Shown one piece after another: positions 1 to 12,274 of a stretch of DNA of 64,000 bases (positions are counted from its first letter, which is position 1; every line of letters begins with the position of its first letter). The translations under genes and the position numbers were made by a program. The notes under the pieces were generated by a model that searched no databases, was not told the origin of the DNA, and worked only from the letters and a program-made list of their open reading frames with translations. Origin of the DNA: Melanocharis versteri (Eukaryota > Chordata > Aves > Passeriformes > Melanocharitidae); the NCBI GenBank assembly GCA_013397845.1, contig VZTG01001547.1, forward strand, positions 16,691-80,690, given 5' to 3'.

Positions 1-1401
1 GAAAGTGATGCTACAGGAACTCAGGAAAATGGGGGGAAAGTCAGGGAAGGCAGGGAATTTCCCTCACCAGTTTGCGCTCCCATTTTACACCGATTCCATT
101 TTACACCAGGATGTTGCCCCACTGCACTGCACAACCAATTTATGCCTGTCGGTGAACTTTAAGGATTTTATTCCTGATCCCACTGCTGCTGAGCAATGGC
201 AACATCCAGGGAGGAAAATCTCCCTTCCTGCTGCTCAAGGGATGTACAGGCTGATGATCCAGGCATCCATGGGCTTATCCCAAACAGGAACATGGAGTGA
301 TGGCTCTGCAAAGAGGTCACAGCAGCTTGGGAGATGCCAGAGCAGGACCAGGGAGGGAGGCAGGTTTGGAGAACTTCAGCCTCAGAAACATCAGCAGAAA
401 ATGCTTGAGATTAACTGAGCAGACCAAGGAAATGTTGAGACTGACACAGAAAATGAAACCTTCCCATAAAACTGTGATTACTGCAGTGAGTTAATGGTGT
501 ATCTCCTCCCTATTTTATACAGCCAAGGTTCTGCAATTCTTTTGGGATTAATTTTGTTTATTCCAACAGAGGAAATTTTTTTGGGGAGGGGGAAGATTGG
601 CTTGGGAGAGACTTTTCATTGGGGTCCAGGCTCAGTTGCTGTAAAGGAGTAATGTGGACATGTGGAAACCTGGAAAGCAAAATGAAGCTGGGGTTGTTTT
701 CCTGCTCTTCCTTCTTCTCCCGTGAACTCCAGGAGCTTTTGAAGTGTGTTCACTTAATTAGTGTCATTAATATAAGTGGAATCATATCATCTTAATTTGT
801 ATAGAGGTTAATTTTTATTTGGGAAAAAACTGGCTAGACCTTTGTTTAATGTGCTACACATGTCATTTAAACCAGCTATTTAGCTCTAAATGATGAATTA
901 GAGGTATAATTTCCTTTCAGGCTTTGAAAATTAGCATTTAATTATTCTTAACCTAAGTGATATTAGCACTTCTTACGAAAGGGAATAACAGCCTGGTCTA
1001 AATTTAGAAGAGAGAACTCCTGGGTAAATGGCAAGGCTGGAATTATGCAAAGACAAAGGAATCAAGCCACAGGAAAAAAAAATCATTAAAAAACCCCCCA
1101 GAAATAATTTTTTAAGCTGACCAAAGAAAAAGGAATCTGTCTCTTTGGGATCTGTATTGGTGACATGACCCAGCACCTTCCTGCAGCTTGAGACCAGCTC
1201 AGGACAAGCAGCAAGACACAACAATGGGATTTCCATTCTCTTTGGCACCATTCAGATTTCTTTGAAAAAACAGAATGCTTTTAACCTTTTTCTTCATTTA
1301 AAAAAAAGTCAGTGTTTGAAAGGAAAATTAGAAATGAGAAGTGTTTTGTTTATTGGGGAGAGCAAAATAGATTGCCAAGAGCCATGACAAATTCTCCATC
1401 T
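1..1401. other. No gene seen; AT-rich intergenic sequence
   Basis: Short open frames only, with no family resemblance. The stretch 740-960 is AT-rich with several TTAAT/ATTA homeodomain-like cores and could be a conserved non-coding element; this is untested. Confidence 0.6.
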
Positions 1402-2778
1402 TGTCATGGTTTGACACTGGCCAAACACCAGGCACCCATGAAAGTCGTTTGCTTACCTTCTTTTGTCATAGTTGGGCAGAGGAGAGAGGAAACAAAATTA
1501 ACGAAGGGCTCATGAATTGAGATAAGGACTGGGAGAAAACACTCTGAGGGCAAAACAGGTTCAAATGTAAAGGTATAAGGTAAATTTATTATTAAGAGGG
1601 TCAGAGGAGGATAATGAAAAGTAAAATAAGCCTTTAAAACACCTCTCCCCCCCTCCCTTTCCCACCCACAGTGCAGGGAGACAGAACTTGGGGGTTTGGT
1701 TCAGTTTGTCACTCGAGATCTTCTTCTGTTCACTATGGGAGAGGAGTCTTTTCTCTGCTATGCTCTGGGGGTCCCTCCCACGGGCAAACAGTCTTCCCAA
1801 AACTGTTGTGGCATGGGTCACTTGTCCATGGGGTGCAGTCTTTTAAGGATAGGCTGCTCTAGTTTGGAAGCAAGGGCTCTCTCTATCTCTGGAAGCAGGG
1901 GCCCTCTCTCTCTATTCAGGTCTCCCACTGGATCACAGCTTTTTCTGGTATCCACCCGCTCCAGAGTGAACACTTTTTCCATGGGCTGTGAGTGGATCTC
2001 TGCATTTCCTGTGAACTTCATTCATTATAGGGGGACAGTTTGTTTCATTATAGTCCTCACCATGACTTGCAGAGGAATCTGGACTTGGATGCTTGGAGCA
2101 CCTCCTCCCCCTCTTTTTGTACTGACCTTGGTGCTGCCGTGTTGTTTTCCCTCACATGTCCTCACTTCCTCCTCTTCTCTGACTAGAAGAAAAATTGCTG
2201 CTGGTAGGTACCGTTGCCAACAAGTTCCACTAATTCAAAAATTCCTACAGGATTCTGCGGTGCCCAGAAGTCGATCTAGTCTAGGTTCCATGTCAGGGAG
2301 TCGCTCACCATGTTTCCACTGCTGGCCATGCGGCCCCGCTGCCACCGAATGGGCAGTGGTGCCTGCCGTGGCGCTGGCGCTATTTAACGTCTCTCTTCAT
2401 CTGGGGCGCTGGGAAGGGGAAGCCACTGCAGCCAGCCCTGCCCTTCTGCCCGCAGTGCAGCTGGCCAGGGGCGGCCAGGCAGGCAAGGCTCGCCGCGGGC
2501 TGCACTGAGATGGCGGCGGCCGCTGCGGCGCCAGGGATGGCCCTGGCAGCAGCACCACACCACTGCTGGAAAAAACTGCGCGTGTATTGCTTTGATTTTC
2601 TTCTTAAATATGTCATCACAGAGGCATTACCTCTCTAATTGGGCCAGCAGCATGTCCATCTTCAGAGCCATCAGAGATTGGCTCTGTCAGACATGGTGGA
2701 AGCTTCTAGCAGCTTCTCACAGAAGCCCCTTCTGTGGCCCTCACCCCCTACCAAAAACCAGGCTGTGCCAAATCAACA
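1402..2778 (-). mobile_element. Solo LTR of an endogenous retrovirus, passerine type
   Basis: Read on the minus strand the block starts TGTTGATTTGGC and ends ...ACCATGACA, the TG...CA form of an LTR. It carries the stretch CTTCTGTGAGAAGCTGCTAG and a TATTTAAGAAGAAAA TATA-like motif, and later AATAAA in AATAATAAATTTACC. I recognise this combination from songbird LTRs but cannot name the family. A candidate target-site duplication with one mismatch flanks it (CCATCT at 1396-1401, CAATCT at 2779-2784). There is no primer-binding site, polypurine tract or retroviral gene next to it, so it is a solo LTR. Its centre (about 2250-2560) is GC-rich. Confidence 0.8.
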
Positions 2779-3900
2779 CAATCTCTAAAAGACTTTTAAT
2801 AAAACTAAATGAATGTCTAAAGAATGTGATAGCTCAGGCTCAAATTCTTGGGCCTGTCTCGGAACAAATTAGGGAATTAACCAAAGAACCATAAATTATA
2901 AAAAAAGGCTTAACATTTAGGAATCCAAACACCTTTGACAGCTATAAAACTGGAAATATTTTTCTCCTTCCAAAGTGCAAAAAGCACAGGTCATTTTTTC
3001 AGGCGGATATTTCATTATTTGAGGCTTTTTCTTCTAATGAGAAGCATCATTTTGTATTTCTTTTTATCCTTAAACCACAGCTTATTCCAGAGAGAAGTGC
3101 AGCAACCACCAGTAACAGGACTGGACGTGGCCTGACAACTCATTACTGGTGCCTGATGAATTAAATCTCTTCGGAGAAGGAAGGTAACACAAGAAGGGAG
3201 CTTTCATGGGAGATCTCCATGTGCCTTCAGCCTGACACTTCCATCCGTGCTGCCTCCACTGAAGGTTCTCCAGTCAAAACCCTATCTGTGCCATGTTATC
3301 TCATCTACTCTCATCTCCAAGCCAGAAAGGAAGCACTTCCCTTTTCTCCCAGGGCTTTGGATTATTTTCTCCTCCCTTTGGGTGTCAGGCTGGTCATTGT
3401 CACATCCTTCCCCCATGAGTGCTTGTCTCTGGGAATACTTTCACCCTGCACAAAGCTGGGGGTAATTGATTTCCCTTCCACAGCACACACAGACCTGTGG
3501 CATCTGCACTTTGCCTGATTTCTAAATCTAACTCATGGGACAGGCCTGAGGCCAGGAGGTTTTTCTCAAAATAGGAGTTTCCCATCTCCCGTGATGGTGG
3601 AGAGCAATCTGCCCTTCCAAACTGGGATATCTCCTAATATTATCGACTCAGATGTTCCTCAGCTTTTTCCCAAGCTGTTTTGGTGCCCAAGCAAAGTGTG
3701 TTTAATACAAGTTTTGGCAGCCCTAGTGACTGAAATAATCTCAACACAGAACTGAGGGTGCTCAGGGTAACCTGTGGGTTTTCCAGTTTCATGGAAAATA
3801 AAGGTTCCGGTGGGGTCAGTGGGAATAGTGTGTCCAGGGTCATGTCCATCATTGCTTGTGCAGGTCTTTGGGGCTGGTGATGGGAGCTGTGCAGGCAAAC

Positions 3901-4064
3901 AGGGATGGGATTTGCCCAGAGGAGCTCTGGCTGCTGCATCCCTGGAAGTGTCCAAGGCCAGGTTGGATGGACTTAGACCCTGGTCGAGTGGAGGATGTCC
4001 CTGTCCATGGCAGGGATAAGCTTTAAGGTCCCTTCCAACACAAATCATTCCATGATTCTGTGAT
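3901..4064 (+). mobile_element. CR1 LINE 3' fragment
   Basis: Carries the CR1 tail order: CCCTGGAAGTGTCCAAGGCC, GGATGTCCCTGTCCATGGCA, TTTAAGGTCCCTTCCAACAC and a CATGATTCTGTGAT end. It is 5'-truncated. Confidence 0.9.
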
Positions 4065-5239
4065 CAGGAGTGGGGCTTTTTCTCTGGGATTTCAACTCTC
4101 AGGCTCCATCCTTTGCCACACAGGCAGGGAGCTGCTTCCATGCCTAAAACCCAGCACAGGCCAACACATTCCACTAAATTATACCCTAAAAATGTCTTGC
4201 AGGCACTTGCCTTTGGATGGGAGCATTAATGAGCTTTGCCAGCCCCATTACAGCACCAGGCTGACACAGCTCTTCGAAGAAGATTTAAAACAAAAGTTGT
4301 AGGGGTTTGGATTATATCCCCTCTGTTGCCGTGGTTGGTTCGTAACAGGGGTATTTAGAAAATAAATTTATTATAAATAAAAAGGCCCATTTAATATCCA
4401 AGTGACAGGTTATGGGCAAACCCAAAGCATATAAACGCCAGGGGCTTTTTGCAGTCTATAAAACCTTGTTTCTAAGTTTATATAAAACATCTTGCTGGCT
4501 TTGTTTTGTGGTTTTTAAAGAACTCTAGGACCCAATCCAAAGAGTGCTGAAATGGATGGAAATCTTCTCATTGATTTAAGTAGTTTGGGTGAGCATGTTT
4601 TCAGTCCAGCGTGGATGCACAGGGAGATGTCGCCAGCCCAGGATGCAGGACTCATGCCCTCTGGTGGCTGTTGAGAAATAAAGTATCAGGAAAAACTGCT
4701 TTTGAGCTGGATTAGGAAAAAAAACCCCACCAGCCAACCTCAGTGTGCTGGGAGGGTGAGCCTGCAGTGACAGAGGATGTGTCTGGTAGCACTGGAGGAG
4801 CTCCACCAGAGCAAAAATGGCAACAACTTTATTTTTTTCTATTTTTTTTACTAATTTTTCCCATCTGTTGTTCCCAGATTTTGACCTGTTCAGCTGCACA
4901 AAGTGGGGGATTTTTCAAGGCTGTGCTGATGAATACTCTACCAGTCACCAGCTCAGAAGACCCTGCCCAACACAACTCTGCAGCACCCCAACACAGATGT
5001 TTAATAAGGACTGATTGCCTGGAGGTCCCAAAAAGTCTGTGGAGGAGCTGGGTTCCTCCTGGGTTTGCTGGTCAGGGTGAAGGGATCTTCTCTACTCCTT
5101 GATTTTTTAACTCTGGCAAAAGCCAGAGCAATTTGGCCATGAAAGACATGGTCTGAGTTGTTGAAATCACCACTGGGCTGTGAGAAGGGAGATGAAAATA
5201 GATCTTTTCATTTTCAGTTTCTTTTAAGCCTATGATTTT

Positions 5240-5425
5240 TGAAATTTCAAATTATTCATATTATATTTATTTCTAATATTTATTTTATGTACTATACGTT
5301 GTATATTATATATTTAGATATAATATATTTAAATGTAATGTATTTAAATACAATATATATTTAGCTGTAATATATATTACATAAAAATAAAATATTTTAA
5401 AGAATTTAAAAATTAATTTAGGAAC
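5240..5425. repeat. AT-rich low-complexity tract
   Basis: Nearly pure A/T with repeated TATATTTA and ATATATTTA words. Confidence 0.85.
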
Positions 5426-5885
5426 TTAACCTGGCCACTTCTGTAAAGGATAATAAAAGAACTGAATTTTAACACTGGTTCTATGAGGGAAAGATGGTGT
5501 CTGGGGCAAGGCACTTTGTGTTTACCATTCCTGTGGGTGTTCCAAGTGCAAATTCCTCATGGCAGGTGCTCTTCCTTAATCCAGACTTTCTGCTGGGAGA
5601 GGGGGAGAGGGATTCCCATCTTAAATCGCTGCTGTTAGGGTACCTGAGCCCAGCACCTTCTCTCTCTCTGAGGAGCTGAACAGGCACCTTGCAGCCCCTC
5701 TCCCTTCCAGGCTCTTGGCTCTTCAGCTCTGTTTGTCCCCTGGATTTTCCTTCCCCATCCCTCTCCACTTGAATTTCAATCAGAGGCAACAGCTGCACAA
5801 AAGGTGCCATTTCCAGAGGCATTGACATCCAGAGGTGATGGAGAGGATTTACCCAGATGCAGCATTATCATTCTACATCAGAACC

Positions 5886-5960
5886 TGTCCTGCCATGGCA
5901 GTGCCAGGCTGGGGCTGTAAATCCTAAAAAAAAAGCCGGGCTGGGGCTGTAAATCCTCAT
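5886..5960. repeat. Short direct duplication around GGCTGGGGCTGTAAATCCT
   Basis: GGCTGGGGCTGTAAATCCT occurs twice, separated by an A-rich spacer (roughly 33-bp period). Confidence 0.8.
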
Positions 5961-7340
5961 CCAGGCTCATCTTTCATCACACAGAACAATAAATACCTCT
6001 TGGGGTCACATTTCTACTCTGCCAATTCTTCATTTTTAGCCATGGCCATGTTTATACACAAGCACAGACGACTCCATGCCACACAGGGCTGTGCCAGTGG
6101 TTGCCTTGGCTGAGGCAGGGGTGGCCAGAATTGCCCTTTCCGAGGAGCTGTGTGTTCCCACGTGCACAGAGACCCACACAGCACCAACCATCTGTGTTCT
6201 GCTCCTCCCTTTGGGATGGTTTATGCCTCTTGAACCAACACTCTGTAACAAAGACAGTCCCTCTGTACTTCTGGCTGTCCTACAGAGTTATTCTGGGATG
6301 CTGGGAAGGAACTTTCCCCTTCATTGTTGCGGTTTTGCTTGTCTTCAACCTTCTGTCCTTCTTAAGAGCCTGAGCCAGAAACATCCCCTCTCTCCAGCAT
6401 CTTCAAAAAACCAATCCATCATTCAGGGGAGAAAAAGAACCTGGCTATGGGTTTCCTCCACAGAGCATGGCTCAGGCCCATCATGGTTTGTGTTTCCTTT
6501 CAGGTACAAAACCCAGCCAGTGAGTGGATTGAGAGGTATCTTGGGGGTGTATTCCAAGGGGAGCAGCTCTGGCATTGGTTTGGGAGTCTCTCTGCAGCAC
6601 TGGTTTGAGCCTGTTGTAGTGGAAAACTTCCTTGCAGAGCTCCAGCCTTGTCCTTTCCTTGATTTCTACCCAAGGTTCCCATACAGCAGCACAGGCTGAG
6701 GAACCGGATGAATAAAATTGAATTTGAACACGAGGGCAGGAGAACATATCCCTTGGAGTAATTTATGAGGTGTGTTTATAGCTGTTATTTATAGATCTCA
6801 GTGGGGGATTCACATTGTCCTTCACCATCTGACATTATTTGGCAGCTTAGTGGTGCCTGCAAAAAATAAAATAAAAAATATCCCAACCCCCCAGAAACCT
6901 TCCCCAAGACCCCATTTTTGAGTAATAATCCTGAAAATTCAGAATGTCAGCAAGTCCTCAGAAAGACTGTTCCTGCTCTCCTCCAGGAACATATGGCTTA
7001 AAGGAATAAGGGCTTGATTAAAACTCTCATTAAAGTAAATCAATAGCAGCTCAGAGAAAAGAGGTCCCTTCCCTCCCCCTTCCAGAAAAACTTTGCTGCT
7101 GGCATTGATTGAGGATTTTTGCCAGAAAAGCACAAGTGAATAAAGTTCTCACTGGGGTGCTGAGTCCCATCCATGGAGAGCTGGAACATTTTTATTCATG
7201 TGCCTCCAGTGTTATCTTGGGAGAGACTGATGAATTCAGGTGCTGTAAAAATAGTCTGCTGCAAACAAACAGATCCCTCTCTGGCACACTGGAAGGATGA
7301 AGAATGTCACCTGCAGGGACACAACCTTGGGGACACTGGG

Positions 7341-7461
7341 AGGGTGAAGAGAGGCTGGGATGAAATTCCCAGAGAAGCTGTGGCTGCCTCTTGATCCCTG
7401 GAAGTGTCCAAGGCCAGGTTGAATGGGGTTTGGAGCAGCCTGGGATAGTGGAAGATGCCCC
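7341..7461 (+). mobile_element. CR1 LINE fragment lacking its 3' tip
   Basis: Shows GGCTGGGATGAAATTCCCAG, AGAAGCTGTGGCTGCCT, CTGGAAGTGTCCAAGGCC and TGGGATAGTGGAAGATGCCC. The usual GGTCCCTTCCAACCC tail is absent. Confidence 0.88.
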
Positions 7462-8749
7462 TAATTAGAGGAGGCAGGTTGGAAAATTAATGCTGATCCC
7501 TCCAAGCCTCCATGCTAGAAGGGCTCATCTCCGTACCTGATCTGTGAGAGTTTTTTCACTCTGTTTCTTACACTGTAAAACCTCAGGAGATTTTAAATGG
7601 ACTGCTAAGCCCTGGTCACATCCCCCATGGGGTCCCCCCTGCACCCAGCAGTGAGGCTGCTCCGAGTTGTCGGAGGAAAGGACAAAGTAAAACTGGATTA
7701 AAACACAAATGTGGGGTATTATTTCATTACACCACTGGCCCAGAGCCCGGGAAGGCTTGATCCTACCACCAGCCAGGCTTTAGAGAGGACAGGGAATCAG
7801 AGGGGAGCAAACCACAGGGGTTTCTGGAGAGCTTTGGTCAATCTATGGATAATTTGGGTCTCAGCCGTGCCATGCCCAGCTGGGCTAATCCTCTGGGACC
7901 ATTTCCCTCTAGCCAAACACAATGTGAAATGGCCTGGAAAGGGAGGACACTTTACACCCTATGATGTGCCTGCTCTTTCAGGTATCACCAAAGCCAAGCC
8001 ATTCCTGGGAATTGCCAGGAATTCAGAGCTAGGAGCCTAAGTGCTGTTTAGAGCCGTGACAGTTAAATGTCATTCAGTCCCGGGCCAGGTCCCAGTTGCT
8101 GTTTGAATTGGCACCTGGCCTGCCTCTCTGTTCCAGAAACAACAAGGTGATATCCACCTCCTCTACCTCTCCCATGGTCCATTTGTCTTTGTCCTGCAGG
8201 AAAAAAAGGCACAGGAATATTTATAAATAGACCAGGACGTTTTCCTGCTTGCTTGATGTCATTAAGAGAGAGGGGTGCAGCTGCTTTCACCTTGCTTGGA
8301 CTGTTCTGTAACAAAAATCTTGCAAGAATCTGTAGAAAATCCTGTGGGGGTGGCTCTGATAGGGACCATCACTTGTAAAACTTGCTGCAAAATTCTGTGT
8401 GTAAATTTAAAAATGCTATGAAAAACAGATGATTCCCTATTATACTAACAGCCAAACTTGAGGGGGGGGGAGGGGCAAAAGAGGTTATTTCAGATGTGCA
8501 TGAGCCAGCATTTATCTAATCCAGGATAATGTGAAATATGGCAGGTTTTGGTGTTGAAAAGCATCATACAAAAATGCCAAGGCCTATATGCTTTAGGGAG
8601 GAAGTGATGTGAGCAAGAGGGAGAACGGGAGCTTTAGGAAAGGAATAAAAACTGTATTTAAACACGGGTATCTGGTGCCCTCCTGTGGAAATGAGAGGAG
8701 CAACTACCGGGTGGATTTAAGGAGCAGATACTCCTCTGCTCTGCAGCCA

Positions 8750-9150
8750 GGCTGGGAGAGCTGGGGATGTTTACCTGGAGAGGAGAAGGCTCAGAGGGAG
8801 ACCTCCTCAGAAGGGAGAGCTCAGAGTCCCTTCCAGTGCCTGAAGGGGCTCCGGCAGAGCTGGAGAGGGACTTGGGACAAGGCGTGGAGGGACAGGACAC
8901 AGAGAATGGTTTCCCACTGCCGGAGGGCAGGTTTAGAGGGGATTTTAGGAAGGAATTGTTTCCTGTGAGGGTGGAGAGGGGCTGGGATGGAATTCCCAGA
9001 GAAGCTGTGGCTGCCCTTGGATCCCTGGAGGTGTCCAAGGCCAGGTTGGAGCAACCTGGGGTAATGGTAGGTGTCCTTGCCCCTGGCAGGGAGTGGGATT
9101 GGATGGGTTTTGAGGTCCCTTCTAACCCAAACCAGGCCACGGTTCCCTGA
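8750..9150 (+). mobile_element. CR1 LINE fragment, about 400 bp
   Basis: Extends further 5' than most copies here (GCTGGGAGAGCTGGGGATGT onward) and continues through the tail GAGGTCCCTTCTAACCCAAA to about 9150. The open frames inside it are not genes. Confidence 0.9.
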
Positions 9151-9673
9151 TATTGGTTGCAGATCTGTTGCTCTCATCATTTCATGGGACACAGCCCCAG
9201 GAGGTGGGGGAAGGATGGTTCCAGAGGTGAGCCCCCAGGTTCCCAACAGATCCCAGAGAACAGCCCCACACATCCCAGGGGGATCTTCCTTTTATTGTGG
9301 GAATGCAGAACAAGAAGGGATGGCAAGAGATGCAAAGCAGGCCAGTTCAGATGGGAAGCAGGGAGAAAAATGAACCACGAAGATGATTAATCCATGGAAT
9401 AAATTGCCAAGGGATTTCCTACCATTTGAGGCTTCGCAAGTCGGCACTGGTAGGCACTTGCCAAGTTTTAGTGGTTAATGGTGAAAAAAAAATGATTGTG
9501 GAAAGAACAACACATTCAAGCACGGAGGTAAATCCACAGCTGGAATGCCAGAGCTGGAAGTCAGTTACAGCTTACAGGAATTAGCAGGGGGCACCTCCTC
9601 TGGCCTGGGTTGTAGGGGAGAAAAAATAATTTCCTCTAATTGTCTACTTTTATCTCTTTAATGAAGGGAACTT

Positions 9674-9938
9674 TGTCCCACCCCTTGCCATGGGCAAGGA
9701 CACCTCCCCTTATCTCTGGTTGCTCCAAGCCCTGTCCAACCCGGCCTTGGACACTTGCAGGGATGGGGCAACCACAGCTTCTCTGGGAATTCCATCCCAG
9801 CCCCTCACCACCCTCAGAGGGAGGAATTTCTTCCGAATATCCCATCTAACCCTTCCCTCTGGCAGTGGGAAGCCATTCCCCTTTGTCCTGGCACTCCAGG
9901 CCCTTGTCAAAAGTCCTTCTCCAGCTCTCTTGAAAGTC
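9674..9938 (-). mobile_element. CR1 LINE fragment, minus orientation
   Basis: Reverse-complement CR1 motifs: GGTTGCTCCAAGCCCTGTCC, CTTGGACACTTGCAGGGATG, CAGCTTCTCTGGGAATTCCA and CAAAAGTCCTTCTCCAGCTC. Confidence 0.9.
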
Positions 9939-11411
9939 TGGGTGTTCTTTGATGTAATAAATTGATGGGTAAAGTTTATAAATTGCTCTGTATCTGATTT
10001 GAGACAAGTGTCTTGTCAGGCTTTAACAAGAAGAGAACACACTCAGGTGATTCATATCTCTTTAACATTGAAATACCCTTCAATATACTAATATAACTGA
10101 GAGGATGTATGTGTGTGTCACGTCACAGTAATCCTAAGCCCTGTGCATGTTCCACATTTATTACATCCTAAATAATTCCCAAGATGATCCATGTGCCTTG
10201 AGGGAGCTGGGCCTTTACATTTCCCCATGTCCTGCTGCCGCCTGATGGCACTGAGCAAAACTGGCAAATTTGGGGCTAAAAAAAAGGAGGAAAACGGGTT
10301 CTAAAGCTTCCATAGTACAGTGACATTCGTTGCTCTGCCACCAAGGGATAAATCAGGCTGCATTGTCCTCATCTCTGATAACCCCCCTCTCCTCAGGAGC
10401 TGACAGCTCCTGTTCCAGGTCAGAGTCGCATTCATCACCTACTCTATTTCTTCTTTCAGCCACATAATTCTTCACCGATGTCAAGGTCAGGTTAGATCTA
10501 ATTTGGGCCTTACACAATGGGCTGGCAGAGAACCAAATTAGCACCTATTAACGAGCTGTGGGCTGTCAGATCAGGAATTACCTGGATTAAGGGGCTGACC
10601 AAATACAACTGTTCCTGTGCTCCTGTGCAGCACCAGACCAGGGCTGACCCACTGACTCAAATATCCTCCTGAGCTTTCGGCCTGCCTCGGTCCCTCAGCA
10701 CATGTTCGGTTTAGATCTGGCCGTTGGCAATTCTTCCTGACCTCAAAACCCTCTCTACTCTGCCAGTTCCAACAGCTTCACTGAGTCCCTTTTATTTCCT
10801 CAGGAAAAGGTTTCTTTTGTTCCAGTTCAGGTGCTGAACGAAGAAATTAATGATAGAATAAAACCAAATGGAGGCTCTGCAGGTGTGTATTAACTGAGTA
10901 CCAGCGCTTCAGGCTGAATGCATCTTTCACTGGGATATTATTGTTGGGATTAGCTGATAAATCTTATATACAGCTACCCACCAACCCTGCTCCATGGGAC
11001 CCAATTGCACAGATGCTAATACCGAACTTCAGCTGCCAGTAGCCAAATAACTGCACATCACTGGTGCCAGAGCCAGGATCCCCACGCTAAGCAGAGGTCT
11101 CTTTACCATTGACCCTTCTAAGCAGATAGTAAGAAAAAACCCTCTTAAAACTTCCCACTCTGTGGGGTGCCAGATTTAAAGCTGGGTGGAGGAAGCTCAA
11201 TGCGTTTCACAGAGTGCTCCAACATTTGGGTTTGTTCAGATGAGGAACAAGAGCTAAACCTCCTCATGAAGTCAGTCACAAACTCCAGCTGTGCTCTGAT
11301 TTGGGGGAAGATACCCCAGAGGGCTGAGCTGGTGGGTGTAGGGATGTAGCATCCAACACTCTGAGTAGCTGACAGGGATGCTTGACTGTCTCTGTGACAG
11401 TGAAATCCAAC

Positions 11412-11540
11412 CACCACCACCCCAAGTTCCACTAGTGTTTTTCCTGTAAATCCCAAACATGACCACCTGAAGTCCCACTGGTGTTTTTCCTGTAAATCCC
11501 AAGCATCACCACCCCAAGTTCCACCGGAGTTGTTCCAGCT
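11412..11540. repeat. 47-bp tandem repeat, about 2.7 copies
   Basis: TGTTTTTCCTGTAAATCCCA occurs near 11435 and again near 11482. Flanking CACCCCAAGTTCCAC-like segments repeat before, between and after. It lies about 450 bases beyond the DPYSL2 transcript end. Confidence 0.85.
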
Positions 11541-11997
11541 AGCTCCAACTCTCCCCACTCAGTTGCTGCTCCTATTTATGACTGTGCTTTTTTCCCCATT
11601 CCTTGGCTGGCAGATCATCCAAGCAGAACCACACTGGGGGCCTGTGGGCTATGCCAATACTTTTAGGGGCTTTTGCTCACATTCTATCAGTGATCTGTGC
11701 AATGCAGAGCCAGGATTTTTCAGGCAACTGTCTCTGCTTTGCCAAATGCTATTTTAAACAAAGTGCCCTCAGTCGCAGCTTGCTTCTCTCCAGAGGAAAT
11801 GACTCTGTGGCCCATTAATTCCTCTTTACCATCACCACGGGAGTTCCTCTCCAGCTCTGCCCCTGCACATCTCCACATCAGCCCACCCTAGTGTGGTTTT
11901 CAGGGCTGTTTGTCCCTGCTGAATGCAGAATGCAGTGACACACAGCATGCAGCACCTCGAGACACAGATGCACCTACTGAAACAACAACATTTTGTC

Positions 11998-12003
11998 TTT
12001 ATT
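11998..12003 (-). terminator. DPYSL2: Distal polyadenylation signal AATAAA of DPYSL2
   Basis: AATAAA on the minus strand, followed within about 10-25 bases by GT-rich sequence (TGTTGTTGTTT). This is the arrangement expected around a vertebrate cleavage site, placing the transcript end near 11975-11990. Confidence 0.8.
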
Positions 12004-12254
12004 AGGAGTTCCCATGATAATATAACACAGAGTTCTTAAGGAATAAAACACAAGACTTGGGATTGGGGTGGGGGGTGGTGTTTTTGCCATTGAGACAATG
12101 GTCAAATATCAGTACTCCTCTTTGTCTACACACATGATCAGCTTTAGCACTTACAGCTCCTCCACTCATGGTTCACAATCACAAATCCAAGGGTTAAATC
12201 CAGCTAGTATTAAATCCTACTTTTTATTACTTTTAGAGCTTCAAGTCACTGCGG

Positions 12255-12274
12255 TTAATTAATTAATTAATTAA
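12255..12274. repeat. (TTAA)5 microsatellite in the 3'UTR
   Basis: Five perfect TTAA units, a self-complementary AU-rich run in the mRNA. Confidence 0.95.

Larger units (their letters stand above)
2785..11979. other. Downstream intergenic region, no supportable gene
   Basis: Apart from the repeats listed separately, it holds only short, unrelated open frames. In mammals ADRA1A lies beyond DPYSL2 on this side, but no receptor-like exon was found. The block 10480-10640 is low in repeats and may be conserved non-coding sequence. Confidence 0.6.

Noticed and set aside
1696..2508. 270-codon plus-strand open frame
   Set aside because: It lies entirely inside the LTR, antisense to it, with low-complexity Ser/Leu/Pro-rich translation. 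No retroviral or cellular protein is recognisable.
8658..9273. Several 120-160 codon frames on both strands
   Set aside because: They are translations of a CR1 tail, which lacks the reverse-transcriptase coding part.
10353..10544. 63-codon minus-strand frame with an acidic tail (DECDSDLEQELSAPEERG)
   Set aside because: Looks protein-like but has no homologue I recognise and no clear splice context; more likely incidental to a non-coding element.
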